From Cytobacillus suaedae (GTDB lineage Bacteria > Bacillota > Bacilli > Bacillales > Bacillaceae_L), in the NCBI GenBank assembly GCA_014960805.1, contig CP063163.1, positions 3,056,001 through 3,120,000 on the forward strand: a stretch of 64,000 nt of DNA, read 5' to 3'. Under the pieces are notes generated by a model. It was not told the DNA's origin and did not search any database. It saw nothing but the letters and a program-made list of their open reading frames with translations. A program made the translations under genes and the position numbers. Positions 48,660 through 57,747 of the stretch are shown here, piece by piece. Every line of letters begins with the position of its first letter. Positions within the stretch are counted from its first letter, which is position 1.

Positions 48660-49331
48660 TTATGATTCCCCCTTAGACTTTTTAGGTAAAACTGCTACTC
48701 TATGACTAGGTACATCTAGTGCTCTTGTAACAGCCTCTACCACCATTTTTTTTATTTGAATGTTGTCAACCCCTTTGGCGACAACAAGTACACCCCTAAT
48801 GGCTGGCTTTTCAATTTTAATGACAATTGGTGTTTCTTCTTCACCTTGCCTAATAATGACAACTTGCTCATCCTTTGACGAATCCTCTACCTTACGTTTT
48901 CCACCCTCTCGATCGGTTTCATCCGTCGACTGGCTGTTGGTAACTGTATTGGTTTGTAAAACCTTCGTTTCTGTGGCGTCGACATTAACGACCACTGATA
49001 CATCATCTACACCTACAATTGTTTCCAATGCTTCCTTTAGCTGGTTCTCATAGCGAACCTCATATTCAGAAATAGCTGCTTGTTCTGCCTCTTTCTTTTG
49101 TCCAAATGTTGGCTCATCAACACTTTCTTGTTTTGATACTGGCATAGAAGTTTGAGATTGATTATTGCTGTTCAATAAATTACTAACTAGCATAAACCCT
49201 ATACCTAGCGCTAAAACGAGTAGTAAATAATGATACTTAGGTGGTTTTTTTGTTGGAGGATCGGACTGATCTTCTTTGGATTGATTAAACATCTTTTTAA
49301 TTGATTCTAAAAATCCTTGTTCCTTCCCCAT
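48660..49331 (-). CDS. spoIIIAG: SpoIIIAG, ring-forming channel protein
   Basis: 223 aa. Cytoplasmic N-terminus with basic/acidic residues, one membrane segment (HYLLLVLALGIGFMLVSNLL), then a ring-building domain (YENQLKEALETIVGVDDVSV.. with a long insertion) like SpoIIIAH. Forms a large ring in the intermembrane space of the engulfed forespore. The gene touches spoIIIAH and lies 3 bp after spoIIIAF. Confidence 0.95.
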   Translation of the reverse strand: MGKEQGFLESIKKMFNQSKEDQSDPPTKKPPKYHYLLLVLALGIGFMLVSNLLNSNNQSQTSMPVSKQESVDEPTFGQKKEAEQAAISEYEVRYENQLKEALETIVGVDDVSVVVNVDATETKVLQTNTVTNSQSTDETDREGGKRKVEDSSKDEQVVIIRQGEEETPIVIKIEKPAIRGVLVVAKGVDNIQIKKMVVEAVTRALDVPSHRVAVLPKKSKGES

Positions 49332-49334
49332 TTG

Positions 49335-49955
49335 CTATTTCTTCCCCCCTTCCACAGATACGACTATTTGTTCTGGACTAGATCCCCAAAAACTCGCTAG
49401 AAAGCTAGCAATTTCGTTTACAATTGGTTGATTGGTTTCAATTTGTGTCTGTTTGGAGGTGTCAATAATAACTGGCTTTACAACCGCAACCGCATTTGGA
49501 TCTTTGTCTTGCTTTGAGAGAATTACCTCGATTGAGCTTAAATCATCGGGTGAGGCAATCTCTGTGCTTTCTTCTTTTGGAAAAAGAAGTACCTTTTCAA
49601 CAGTCAAACCATATTCCTGCACCATCTCCTCTTCCACTTCAGTTTTCATTTGGACAGCCATTTCTTCTAAAATATATGCACGGTTTGAGGCTTGTATTTC
49701 TTTTTTCTTAATTTCTATTAAATTTTCTATATTTTTTTCTTCATTTTGTGGCGAAACCCTTAAACTAGCGAAGGTTTGTTCGAAATCTTGAGTCAAAAGC
49801 TGGAAAAGTGGTGTTAAGATAATAACAATAAGTAATAAACCAACTACCATCTTTACATATTTTTGCATACTGGAATTTGGTAAAAGCATTTCAACGATAG
49901 TTGCTAGTAAGATAAATAGAATAATATTTGTAATCCAATTTGCTAAAAATTCCAC
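49335..49955 (-). CDS. spoIIIAF: SpoIIIAF
   Basis: 206 aa. Two N-terminal membrane helices (IITNIILFILLATIVEMLL region and VKMVVGLLLIVIILTPLF) and a soluble domain of ring-building type. Part of the SpoIIIA-SpoIIQ complex; needed for sigma-G activity in the forespore (family knowledge). Confidence 0.95.
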   Translation of the reverse strand: MEFLANWITNIILFILLATIVEMLLPNSSMQKYVKMVVGLLLIVIILTPLFQLLTQDFEQTFASLRVSPQNEEKNIENLIEIKKKEIQASNRAYILEEMAVQMKTEVEEEMVQEYGLTVEKVLLFPKEESTEIASPDDLSSIEVILSKQDKDPNAVAVVKPVIIDTSKQTQIETNQPIVNEIASFLASFWGSSPEQIVVSVEGGKK

Positions 49956-49971
49956 TCTTCCACCTCCTTTA

Positions 49972-51144
49972 CTACCTGACCATCATTGTTAGATTTCCTG
50001 CAGCAATAATTACTGTCATACTTAAGAAAAACATAAGAGATACAATTGCAAGTGCAGCAAATATATAAATGACACTTTTACTTATAATATCTAGGCACGC
50101 AATTACCGGACCTCCACCTAAGGGCTGTAACAAAGCTGCAGCAATCTTATATATTAAGGCTAGAGACAAGATCTTTATAGCTGGGAATGCAGCTAGTAAT
50201 AATAAAATGGCAACTCCCACAATACCTACTGTATTTTTTAAGAGTACCGACGCGCTAATAATGGTGTCAGTCGCATCTGTAAACATTCGTCCAATGACAG
50301 GGACAAAATTTCCAGTAATGAACTTTGCTGTTCGGATGGTAATTCCATCTGAAACAGCAGCAGATGCCCCTTGTACTGAAATAACCCCTAAGAAAATTGT
50401 TAAAAAGGTTCCTAACAAACCTATGCTTATATTTCGTATTAACTGTGCGAGCTGGGTTACCTTATAATGATCACTCAATGTACTCACAATACTTAGTAAT
50501 GCTGATAAAAAGAGAAGAGGTAACACGACATATTGAATTAATAAACCACTTGTATTCATTAAGAAAATGATAATTGGGTGAAAAAAGGCTGCTGATATAA
50601 GTCCACCAGAGGATGCCATTAACGCTAGCAATAGCGGCACTAAAGCGAGAATGAAATTAGTCATGGTTGAGATGGCTTCTTCAGCATAAGAAATCGCGAC
50701 TCTAAAACTATTTAATGCGATGATTATTAACACCATGTACACTAATGCATAAGCCACTTTGCTTACTGTACTTTTTTCAAATGAATTTTGTAATGTTTGT
50801 AGAAACATACTGAAAATGGTAAGCATGATCAATGTACTTAAAAGCTTTCCATTCGCTAACAATTCATAGAATAGATATTTAAGAAAACCGATTAGCCATT
50901 CCTTAATGGAAAATTTCTTTTCACCACTTATGAAGTCAACTAAGCTTCCTTTTTGACTCTCAGGCAAGAACCCTCCATATACGGTGGTGATTTCTTCCCA
51001 ATAAAGTTTAATTTCTTCAATTCCAAGCTTTTCTAATTGTTTATCTACTAGATCCTGCTGTGGGGGAGAAGCTTGTACATTGTCTGGTATAAAAAATAGT
51101 ACGAATAATAACAAAGGTAGAATTACTGTAAGAGCTCGCTTCAA
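49972..51144 (-). CDS. spoIIIAE: SpoIIIAE
   Basis: 390 aa polytopic membrane protein. Cleavable-looking signal peptide (ALTVILPLLLFVLFFI..VQAS), then many hydrophobic segments from residue 90 on. Likely the export-gate-like membrane core of the SpoIIIA complex. Gap of 45 bp from spoIIIAD. Confidence 0.95.
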   Translation of the reverse strand: MKRALTVILPLLLFVLFFIPDNVQASPPQQDLVDKQLEKLGIEEIKLYWEEITTVYGGFLPESQKGSLVDFISGEKKFSIKEWLIGFLKYLFYELLANGKLLSTLIMLTIFSMFLQTLQNSFEKSTVSKVAYALVYMVLIIIALNSFRVAISYAEEAISTMTNFILALVPLLLALMASSGGLISAAFFHPIIIFLMNTSGLLIQYVVLPLLFLSALLSIVSTLSDHYKVTQLAQLIRNISIGLLGTFLTIFLGVISVQGASAAVSDGITIRTAKFITGNFVPVIGRMFTDATDTIISASVLLKNTVGIVGVAILLLLAAFPAIKILSLALIYKIAAALLQPLGGGPVIACLDIISKSVIYIFAALAIVSLMFFLSMTVIIAAGNLTMMVR

Positions 51145-51189
51145 CGTATCACCCCCAGATTTTAAAGAAGCAGTGGTGCCTACATCGTT

Positions 51190-51579
51190 TTATCTAGGTA
51201 TTAGACCAATGATTGTTTCGATGATGACAGTAAGAATTGGTATTGCCATTGCTAGAATTAGTATTTTTCCACCTAATTCAATTTTAGAAGCGATTGCTCC
51301 TTGTCCCGCATCTTTTGTAATTTGCGCTCCAAACTCAGCGATGTAAGCAATACCAATGATTTTTAAAATTGTCTCAACATATACCATGTTGACATTAGCG
51401 TTTAAGGCTATTTTTTCTAACATTCTGATAATCTCGTAAACCTGATCAATTAAAAATAAAAAAATGACACAGCCAACAAAAACAACGAGCATAAAAGCAA
51501 AAGTGGGCTTTTGTTCTTTAACGATTAATGCTAGGAAGGTTGCTATTAATCCTAGTCCTACGATTTGAAGAATTTCAAT
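51190..51579 (-). CDS. spoIIIAD: SpoIIIAD, probable ATT start
   Basis: 129 aa with an isoleucine codon at the start. The first ATG in this frame is internal (residue 30 or so) and would remove the first membrane helix. Read from the ATT at 51577-51579 the product begins (I)EILQIVGLGLIATFLALIVK, matching the B. subtilis N-terminus. AGGGGGG lies 7 nt before the ATT, and no ATG, GTG or TTG in frame lies between that site and the conserved segment. Three membrane helices; the body (NANVNMVYVETILKIIGIAY) is highly conserved. Component of the SpoIIIA export apparatus. Confidence 0.85.
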   Translation of the reverse strand: MEILQIVGLGLIATFLALIVKEQKPTFAFMLVVFVGCVIFLFLIDQVYEIIRMLEKIALNANVNMVYVETILKIIGIAYIAEFGAQITKDAGQGAIASKIELGGKILILAMAIPILTVIIETIIGLIPR

Positions 51580-51593
51580 GACAGAGCCCCCCT

Positions 51594-51800
51594 TTATCCC
51601 TGAAAGAGAAACACAGCTTTTATCTTTTTAAATAAATCATCAACAATTGTTGCTACCATGAAGAGAATATATATAAAGCCCAGTAGAGTAACCCATTGAG
51701 CATACTCTTTCTTTCCCATCTGATCTAAAATTGTGTGGAGAAATGCAACTACAATTCCAACACCCGCTATCTGAAAAATGATATTTACATCGACTCCCAT
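51594..51800 (-). CDS. spoIIIAC: SpoIIIAC
   Basis: 68 aa, two membrane helices (IIFQIAGVGIVVAFLHTIL and WVTLLGFIYILFMVATIV). Related in fold to SpoIIIAD. 14 bp before spoIIIAD. Confidence 0.95.
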   Translation of the reverse strand: MGVDVNIIFQIAGVGIVVAFLHTILDQMGKKEYAQWVTLLGFIYILFMVATIVDDLFKKIKAVFLFQG

Positions 51801-51821
51801 TTGCTCTTCTCCCCCTAATAC

Positions 51822-52334
51822 CTACATCAATAAAATCACTAGTAAAAGCCCAGTTAAAAACCCCAAACTCTTAACCATTTTTTCGTAACGTGCCTGCTTT
51901 TCTCTAGCTTCACTTTCTTCTCGCTCTAGATGAGTAAGAGCTAGAATAATGTGCTTTTGTTGTGCACTTCGATCATGTTGACCAAGTGTTTCACCAAACT
52001 GTTTTAGTACCTCTTGTTCACCTTGCTTCAAAGCAGTGAATTTCCAAACTTCCTCCAAGCTTTTATCCCACGCCTGCTTCACACTTGTCTCACCATCAAT
52101 TAATTTTTTGGCAAACCCTTCAAAGAACCAAGTTAGTGGTTTAGGCATTTGTTTAGCTAGATGAATAGCTGCTTCATGTAAAGGAACATGTCCATACATA
52201 ATTTCTGCTTCTAAAGCTTGAAGTGCAGCCTTTAGTTGCCTTAGCTGGCGTGGTCTTTCACTTAAATGACGTGCTGCTTCAAACCCTGTCCAAGTAGCAC
52301 AAACTAAAATAATGATTGCACCGAGTAATTTCAT
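51822..52334 (-). CDS. spoIIIAB: SpoIIIAB
   Basis: 170 aa. Membrane helices at both ends (LLGAIIILVCATWTGFEAA and LGFLTGLLLVILLM), helical domain between. Resembles GspF-type proteins; thought to contact the ATPase SpoIIIAA. Begins one base after the spoIIIAA stop. Confidence 0.95.
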   Translation of the reverse strand: MKLLGAIIILVCATWTGFEAARHLSERPRQLRQLKAALQALEAEIMYGHVPLHEAAIHLAKQMPKPLTWFFEGFAKKLIDGETSVKQAWDKSLEEVWKFTALKQGEQEVLKQFGETLGQHDRSAQQKHIILALTHLEREESEAREKQARYEKMVKSLGFLTGLLLVILLM

Positions 52335-52335
52335 T

Positions 52336-53256
52336 CTACGTCACTCTCACTTCATTCAAGATATGACCCTCTTTGTTTAAAATACTCTTAACAGTTCCAG
52401 GTCCTTGTGATCGTGTTAATTCAATGAACCGCTCGAATACACCAATTTCTAATAGGGGTCTTAGAGATGGTCGTTTGTAAAGATCACTTAATTGTTGCCC
52501 ATGGACTGTTACAACCATTCGAACCCCTGCATTTACCGCTTCTAATATGGCCTCACTATCTTCAACTCGTCCTATTTCATCCACAACGATGACCTCTGGA
52601 CTCATAGAACGAATCATCATCATCATTCCCTCAGCTTTTGGACATGCATCGAGTACATCAATTCGATTACCCAATTGGTGCTGTGGAATTCCCTTCACAC
52701 AACCTGCAATCTCTGATCGTTCATCGACGATTCCCACTTTTTTTGAGCCGATACCAAATTGTGGTTCACCACAACTTATTGCTCGGGCAATATCACGAAG
52801 CAATGTTGTCTTACCAGTCTGAGGTGGTCCGATGATCATCGTGTTTTTCCAATCTTCTTTGTATAAATAGGGGAGGAGCGAGCTTGCAATCCCAATTTTT
52901 TGTTTCGCAATTCGTATATTAAAGGAGGTCACATCACGGATTACTTTTACCTGTGCATTTTCTGTAATTACCTTCCCTGCTAGTCCAACCCGATGGCCAC
53001 CTTGAATGGTGACATAACCACGCTTTAATTCTTCTTCGAGAGTATAAATTGAATAGTGGCTAAGCTTATTTAGAAGCTGCATTCCATCTTCAGGTGTGAT
53101 GATATACTCATGAAAATGGGGGTTACCACTAATAATGACTTCTAGTGGTCTCGAAACCCTAACGCGTACCTCTTCAATTCTTTCCTGTTCGGAAGGAGAG
53201 TAAGATAAGAGCTGGGACGAAATTGATTTTGGCAACACATTTAGGACTTCTTCCAT
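52336..53256 (-). CDS. spoIIIAA: SpoIIIAA, ATPase of the SpoIIIA complex
   Basis: 306 aa. Walker A IIGPPQTGKTTLLRD near residue 139, Walker B VIVVDEIG near 213, in a secretion-ATPase-like fold. Energises the mother-cell SpoIIIA channel. The frame opens at a GTG (53265) that overlaps the ribosome binding site AAAGGAG; the ATG at 53256, 8 nt after it, is preferred. First gene of spoIIIAA-AH; a sigma-E-type promoter lies upstream. Confidence 0.95.
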   Translation of the reverse strand: MEEVLNVLPKSISSQLLSYSPSEQERIEEVRVRVSRPLEVIISGNPHFHEYIITPEDGMQLLNKLSHYSIYTLEEELKRGYVTIQGGHRVGLAGKVITENAQVKVIRDVTSFNIRIAKQKIGIASSLLPYLYKEDWKNTMIIGPPQTGKTTLLRDIARAISCGEPQFGIGSKKVGIVDERSEIAGCVKGIPQHQLGNRIDVLDACPKAEGMMMMIRSMSPEVIVVDEIGRVEDSEAILEAVNAGVRMVVTVHGQQLSDLYKRPSLRPLLEIGVFERFIELTRSQGPGTVKSILNKEGHILNEVRVT

Positions 53257-53292
53257 TGATTCCACTCCTTTAAAAAATCCTATTGTTACTTC

Positions 53293-53320
53293 AATTTATG
53301 CAGGCTTGGCCACATTATTA
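53293..53320 (-). promoter_or_regulatory. Sigma-E-type promoter of the spoIIIA operon
   Basis: Minus strand TAATAAT (53314-53320), 13-bp spacer, CATAAATT (53293-53300), near the sigma-E pattern KMATATT-N13/14-CATACANT. Predicted start about 30 nt upstream of spoIIIAA. Agrees with mother-cell expression known for B. subtilis. Confidence 0.55.
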
Positions 53321-53351
53321 CACTTTCTTAACCTTAGGGAGCTAGTTTCAC

Positions 53352-53633
53352 TTATTTATAGATTCCAAATAGAATGAGAGCCACTCCTAGTCCGACAAAG
53401 AAAAGTTTTGAAAAAGAAAGATCATCGGCAACAGATAATAAGCCTATAGTCATCGTTGTTACCAAGATGACTGGCCCCACAATGGCAAGAAGTGCATTAA
53501 TTGCTAGTGCCTTTTTGGGGTCATTAAAAATTAACATTAAAATTGCAGCTGTAATCTCAAGCGTTCCTGACAGTATCCTGAGACCAGCCATTGATAACAC
53601 ACTCGTTTCAACTAACGATAGCCACCTTTTCAT
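53352..53633 (-). CDS. yqhV: YqhV family membrane protein
   Basis: 93 aa, three hydrophobic segments (LRILSGTLEITAAILMLIF, AINALLAIVGPVILVTTMTI, LFFVGLGVALILFGI). Adjacent to spoIIIAA on the same strand as in B. subtilis. The open frame starts at 53714 but the ATG at 53633 follows GGAGG and gives the standard 93-aa length. Function unknown. Confidence 0.85.
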   Translation of the reverse strand: MKRWLSLVETSVLSMAGLRILSGTLEITAAILMLIFNDPKKALAINALLAIVGPVILVTTMTIGLLSVADDLSFSKLFFVGLGVALILFGIYK

Positions 53634-53758
53634 AAAGTCCTCCACTTTCTTTAAGAGGTTGTTCAAATTAAGTTTGAACAAGCACTTATCCATCAAATTT
53701 TTCGTTTTGTACAACCTATGCGGGAATGGGGGATTTAAGACGAAAAAATTTTGACGAT

Positions 53759-53789
53759 AAAAAAAGACCTACTGGTGGGGTAGGTCCAA
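53759..53789 (-). terminator. Terminator upstream of yqhV, no gene in front
   Basis: GACCTAC (53766-53772) pairs with GTAGGTC (53780-53786); T-run on the minus strand. The nearest minus-strand gene upstream, efp, already has a terminator at 54301-54337, so this hairpin follows only repeat DNA. Confidence 0.7.
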
Positions 53790-53822
53790 AAGAGGTAATC
53801 TATATTTTTATTTAACTGTACA

Positions 53823-53954
53823 TGGTCCGTTCCTTTGCGCTGCAGGCACTTGCTTTCCGCGGGGAGGAAGTCGAGCCTCCTCGGCGTTACGCCTGCGGGG
53901 TCTCGACTTTTCCTCACTTCCCGCAGGAGTCAAGTGCCTTCCGCTCCAATGCAC
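53823..53954. repeat. GC-rich intergenic palindromic repeat, copy 2
   Basis: Same element and orientation as 19641-19773 with a few substitutions; GGCACTTGCTTTCCGCGGGG at the left and CCCGCAGGAGTCAAGTGCC at the right form a long imperfect stem. Located in the gene-free 718 bp between efp and yqhV. Confidence 0.75.
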
Positions 53955-54073
53955 TCTTGCAATTTTTATAAAGAAGTAACTATCTATTGGTAAAGAACTG
54001 ATATTAAAACATTTAAGTAGAATTCATCTAAAACCCTTTTGGTTATTAAGTATCCCTTATTCAAATCAAATTG

Positions 54074-54254
54074 GTGTTATTCGCTAGAATCCACGAGACT
54101 CCTGCGGGAGTAGCACAACAATGGGAGACCCCGCAGGAGCGAAGCGACGAGGAGGCTCCCGGACCGCCCGATGGGAATCCGAATTTAAAAAAGCCGGCGG
54201 TTGGGCTTTTTCATGATTCGCCGCGGAAAGCGAGTGGATTCTAGCGAATAACAC
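54074..54254. repeat. MITE-like element with perfect 21-bp terminal inverted repeats
   Basis: Left end 54074-54094 and right end 54234-54254 are exact inverted copies (core TTATTCGCTAGAATCCAC). Between them is the GC-rich core CTCCTGCGGGAGTAGC.., GACCCCGCAGGAGC, GAGGAGGCTCCCGGACC. An inserted hairpin (54170-54225) contains AAAAAGCCGGCGGTTGGGCT. It has no coding capacity. A degraded relative is at 30656-30823 in opposite orientation. Confidence 0.8.
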
Positions 54255-54300
54255 ACCATGTACTTTTACAATCTATTATCAAAGTGATATTTTACACCTA

Positions 54301-54337
54301 AAAATTAAAAGAACCCATCCAAAAGGATAGGTTCTTA
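54301..54337 (-). terminator. Terminator of efp
   Basis: AAGAACC.ATCC / GGAT.GGTTCTT stem (54309-54336); T-rich tail on the minus strand. Confidence 0.85.
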
Positions 54338-54351
54338 GTCAAATTATTTAA

Positions 54352-54909
54352 TTAAGCACGTGACACGTAAGAGCTGTCTGTTGTGTTGACAATTAGTACG
54401 TCACCTTCGTTAATGAAGAATGGCACGTTTACAGTTAGGCCAGTTTCCATGATTGCAGGTTTTGAACCGCCAGAAGCTGTATCACCTTTGATTCCTGGTT
54501 CAGTTTCAGCAACTTTTAATTCAACTGTGTTCGGAAGTTCAACTCCAAGAGTTTCAATTCCGAATGTCATAATATATACTTCCATGTTTTCTTTTAAAAA
54601 CTTCAACTCATACTCGATTTGATTTGCTGGTAATTCAATTTGATCATATGTATCTGTATCCATGAATACGTGTTGATCACCATTTGCATATAAGTACTGC
54701 ATTTTACGGTTTTCGATTTGAGCTTTTGCTACTTTTTCACCAGCACGGAACGTTTTCTCTTGTACAGAACCTGTTCTTAAGTTACGTAACTTAGAACGCA
54801 CGAATGCTGCACCTTTACCAGGTTTTACGTGTTGGAAATCCATTACTCTCCAGATTCCACCGTCCACTTCAATTGTTAAACCCGTACGAAAGTCATTTAC
54901 TGAAATCAT
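54352..54909 (-). CDS. efp: Elongation factor P
   Basis: 185 aa, three KOW/OB-like beta domains. The tip lysine that is modified in Bacillus (5-aminopentanolylation, family knowledge) is Lys32 in [10 protein letters not shown]. Relieves ribosome stalling at polyproline. It lies 55 bp after papA. Confidence 0.98.
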   Translation of the reverse strand: MISVNDFRTGLTIEVDGGIWRVMDFQHVKPGKGAAFVRSKLRNLRTGSVQEKTFRAGEKVAKAQIENRKMQYLYANGDQHVFMDTDTYDQIELPANQIEYELKFLKENMEVYIMTFGIETLGVELPNTVELKVAETEPGIKGDTASGGSKPAIMETGLTVNVPFFINEGDVLIVNTTDSSYVSRA

Positions 54910-54964
54910 GCAAAAAATCCTCCTAATGATTATGAATCCAAGAAAATCTATTTCTTAATTCATT

Positions 54965-56029
54965 TTATAAAATAATTAATTCTTTTGTAGAATAGGTAAG
55001 CGATTCATTGCCATTTAATGTAATAACAGTATCATCTTCAATTCTTACGCCACCAAGACCAGCAACATAAATCCCAGGTTCAACTGTTACAACCATTCCT
55101 GGCTCTAATACTGCAGAATCTGCTTTCACAGAAAGTGAAGGCTGCTCATGCACTTCCATTCCTAAACCATGACCAGTTGAATGTCCAAAATATTCCCCAT
55201 ACCCATGCTCTGTGATGTAATCACGAGTTAAGGCATCTGCTTCTTTACCAGTTATTCCTGGCTTAATACCAGCCATACCACGTAGTTGAGCTTCTAAGAC
55301 AATATTGTAGATTTTCTTAAGCTCTTCACTTGGTTCTCCTACAGCTAGTGTTCTCGTAATATCTGAACAATAACCTTTGTAATACGCACCAAAGTCTAAG
55401 GTTACAAAATCACCTTTTTCAATGATTTTGTCACTAGCAACACCGTGTGGTAATGCAGAACGATAGCCTGAAGCAACAATAATATCAAAAGATGAAGAAA
55501 TCGCTCCATTTTTTCTCATGAAGAATTCAAGCTCATTTGATACATCTAGCTCAGTGATTCCTGCTCGAATAAATTTAAGAATGTGAGAATAAGCCGCATC
55601 TGCAATCTCTGCTGCTTCCTTTAATATCTTAATCTCTGATTCAGACTTAATCAAGCGCAACTTTTCAATTGCACCAGAAACAGGAATAAATTCTGCGTTT
55701 ACTTCCTTTTCATACGCTTTATATGTAGCAAATGTTAGGTCATCTTGTTCGAAACCAAGCTTTTTAATTCCCATTTCAGCAGCTTGTTTGGCAACCTCTT
55801 CAATGATAGGACCCTTGTGCTGTACAATTTCAAAATGCTGAATTTGTTTATTCGCTTGTTCTACATATCTGAAATCCGTGATAAAAACAGCCTTCGTTTC
55901 AGATACGAGTGCTACACCAGCGGTACCTGTAAATTCTGTCATATAACGTCTGTTGTAAGCGTTTGTAATAAGTAATCCGTCTACACCATAATTTTTAAAG
56001 CCTTCACGTAGTTTCTCTAATTTTAACAT
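54965..56029 (-). CDS. papA: Xaa-Pro aminopeptidase (M24)
   Basis: 354 aa pita-bread metallopeptidase. Metal ligands in [18 protein letters not shown] (two Asp), [12 protein letters not shown] (His), VTVEPGIYV (Glu) and GGVRIEDD (Glu). Removes N-terminal residues before proline. YqhT position. The start overlaps the aroQ end by 26 bp. Confidence 0.95.
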   Translation of the reverse strand: MLKLEKLREGFKNYGVDGLLITNAYNRRYMTEFTGTAGVALVSETKAVFITDFRYVEQANKQIQHFEIVQHKGPIIEEVAKQAAEMGIKKLGFEQDDLTFATYKAYEKEVNAEFIPVSGAIEKLRLIKSESEIKILKEAAEIADAAYSHILKFIRAGITELDVSNELEFFMRKNGAISSSFDIIVASGYRSALPHGVASDKIIEKGDFVTLDFGAYYKGYCSDITRTLAVGEPSEELKKIYNIVLEAQLRGMAGIKPGITGKEADALTRDYITEHGYGEYFGHSTGHGLGMEVHEQPSLSVKADSAVLEPGMVVTVEPGIYVAGLGGVRIEDDTVITLNGNESLTYSTKELIIL

Positions 56030-56474
56030 AATCCACTTTCCCCCCTAATTTTTCGAGCATTGCTAAAATCGCAACATTATAACCATATAGTCCTAACCCT
56101 ACAATTTGGCCAACCGTGACTGGTGCAATAACCGAGGTATGTCGAAACTCTTCCCGGGCATGCACGTTTGAAATATGAACTTCAATTGTCGGAATTGTAA
56201 TACTAGCAATCGCATCACGAATTGCATAGCTATAATGTGTAAAAGCGCCTGGGTTAATAATAACCCCATCATATGTATCACCAGCCTCATGAAGTTTGTC
56301 AATAATGACTCCTTCATGGTTTGATTGAACACAGACTAAGTCAATTCCAATCTGACTGGCAAAAAGCTTTATATCCTTTTCTAAATCATCCAGTGTTACA
56401 TGACCATAAATATGTGGTTCACGTTTTCCTAGACGATTTAAATTAGGACCATTAATTAGAAGTATGCGCTTCAT
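56004..56474 (-). CDS. aroQ: 3-dehydroquinate dehydratase, type II
   Basis: 156 aa. [17 protein letters not shown] at the N-terminus with catalytic Tyr23, [15 protein letters not shown] in the middle, and EVHISN with catalytic His. Third step of the shikimate pathway. Frame open to 56528, but ATG 56474 follows AAGGAG and removes a leader that overlaps a terminator. Confidence 0.96.
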   Translation of the reverse strand: MKRILLINGPNLNRLGKREPHIYGHVTLDDLEKDIKLFASQIGIDLVCVQSNHEGVIIDKLHEAGDTYDGVIINPGAFTHYSYAIRDAIASITIPTIEVHISNVHAREEFRHTSVIAPVTVGQIVGLGLYGYNVAILAMLEKLGGKVDYVKIRETT

Positions 56475-56492
56475 TATTTTAAACTCCTTGCT

Positions 56493-56523
56493 AAAAAAAG
56501 AATGTTCAGTCAAAGAACATTCT
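56493..56523 (-). terminator. Terminator just upstream of aroQ
   Basis: AGAATGTTC (56500-56508) pairs with GAACATTCT (56515-56523), T-run on the minus strand, ending about 10 nt before the aroQ ribosome binding site. Confidence 0.8.
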
Positions 56524-56544
56524 AACATAAAACACCTATTATAC

Positions 56545-57066
56545 CTAGCTATTTGACGTTACAGCCTGTCCTTGTTTTTGTATATCGTTTACCTCAAAGG
56601 AAATCGAGTAACCTACAAAAACGCCATATAAAAGGTACAGGCACACCGTTGTAATATTCGTGTTTCTGCCAAGCTCCCATACACTTTTTAGATCTGGAAA
56701 AATAGGATTTAACAAAAAGAACACTAATCCCCATAATGCTAAGCCAAATAACATACTTACCCAAATTTTTTCAAACCTTCTTAAAACAGCATAATATAAA
56801 AGAGCAACTCCTACTGATAATAAACCAATGATAAAAACACCCATAAACTGTCCATAAAGGCCGTTTTTCCAATCACCGATTGCCCATGGTTGAAGGACTA
56901 GATTCGGACTTATCTTTGTGAACTTAAAAATATAGAGAAGATAACCTAAAAGACTCCAAAAGATTCCTCCACACAAACCGATAACCATTACTTTTGCCAT
57001 AATTGACATTGGTTCTTCTTTTTTGTTTTGCTCAAGAGCCGGATCTTTTTTCTTTGCTTCTACCAT
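56545..57066 (-). CDS. yqhR: YqhR family membrane protein
   Basis: 173 aa, four hydrophobic segments ([73 protein letters not shown]) after a charged start ([18 protein letters not shown]). Same neighbours as B. subtilis yqhR. Function unknown. Confidence 0.85.
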   Translation of the reverse strand: MVEAKKKDPALEQNKKEEPMSIMAKVMVIGLCGGIFWSLLGYLLYIFKFTKISPNLVLQPWAIGDWKNGLYGQFMGVFIIGLLSVGVALLYYAVLRRFEKIWVSMLFGLALWGLVFFLLNPIFPDLKSVWELGRNTNITTVCLYLLYGVFVGYSISFEVNDIQKQGQAVTSNS

Positions 57067-57316
57067 TTCTAAAGCACCTCCATTTGCTAGTATGTCCAGG
57101 TGTTAGATGTAATATGAAGTAGAATCATTTATGTCTATAATAGGAAAATCATGGTTATACTATTTACACATAGATCTCACTAGTTGTTTCATCTTTTTTC
57201 CTGTAAAATAGAAAGTAAGTTATAATAAAAAAGAATGAAATTTTTTACTAATAATCGTCAACTAAAGTTGTCTTACTTAATAAACTAAAAAAAAGAGCTG
57301 TTAGGAGGTGTTTCTC

Positions 57317-57718
57317 TTGAATCGTCGCCGTAATATTTTTGTTCTTGTACTCATTGGTCTGAGTGTATTTGGCCTTTTAACTACACTCATTTTTGAGCCA
57401 GGGCAACTATTAAAACAAATAGCTATTTATGCTTTTTTTGGTGTTGTAATCTTCCTTATTTATAGATGGTTTGTTAGACGGCGAATTGGTGGAAAAGAAC
57501 ACTCTGCATATTTAAGAGCAGCCAAACAATCCGCAAAGCGCTTTAACGATCAAGGAAGTAAAAAAAGTAATGTACTTGGTTCAATTAACAAAAAAGCAAA
57601 CATAACCAGTATAAAAAAGCCTAATCAACCAACCACACCAAAGAAGAAGTCAACACCAACTCACCTTACAGTGATTGAAGGAAAAAAAGGGAAAAAGAAG
57701 AATCGAGCTTTCTTTTAG
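57317..57718 (+). CDS. yqhP: SA1362/YqhP family membrane protein
   Basis: 133 aa. Two hydrophobic segments (NIFVLVLIGLSVFGLLTTLIF and IAIYAFFGVVIFLIYRWFV) and a long basic tail rich in Lys, Asn, Pro. The frame starts with a GTG inside the AGGAGGTG ribosome binding site; the TTG at 57317, 6 nt after it, is the likely start. The 250-bp divergent region to yqhR is AT-rich and probably holds both promoters; I see no structure beyond a small GTCAAC/GTTGTC repeat. yqhQ, which lies here in B. subtilis, is absent. Confidence 0.8.
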   Translation: MNRRRNIFVLVLIGLSVFGLLTTLIFEPGQLLKQIAIYAFFGVVIFLIYRWFVRRRIGGKEHSAYLRAAKQSAKRFNDQGSKKSNVLGSINKKANITSIKKPNQPTTPKKKSTPTHLTVIEGKKGKKKNRAFF

Positions 57719-57747
57719 AAAACTTGTTTCTTCTTTTTTTTGTTATT

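Noticed and set aside
50069-50467. 132-aa plus-strand open frame within spoIIIAE
   Set aside because: Shadow of a conserved membrane protein gene with no start signals.
54074-54254. Insertion sequence with transposase
   Set aside because: Terminal repeats are present but there is no coding capacity; kept as a MITE-like element only.
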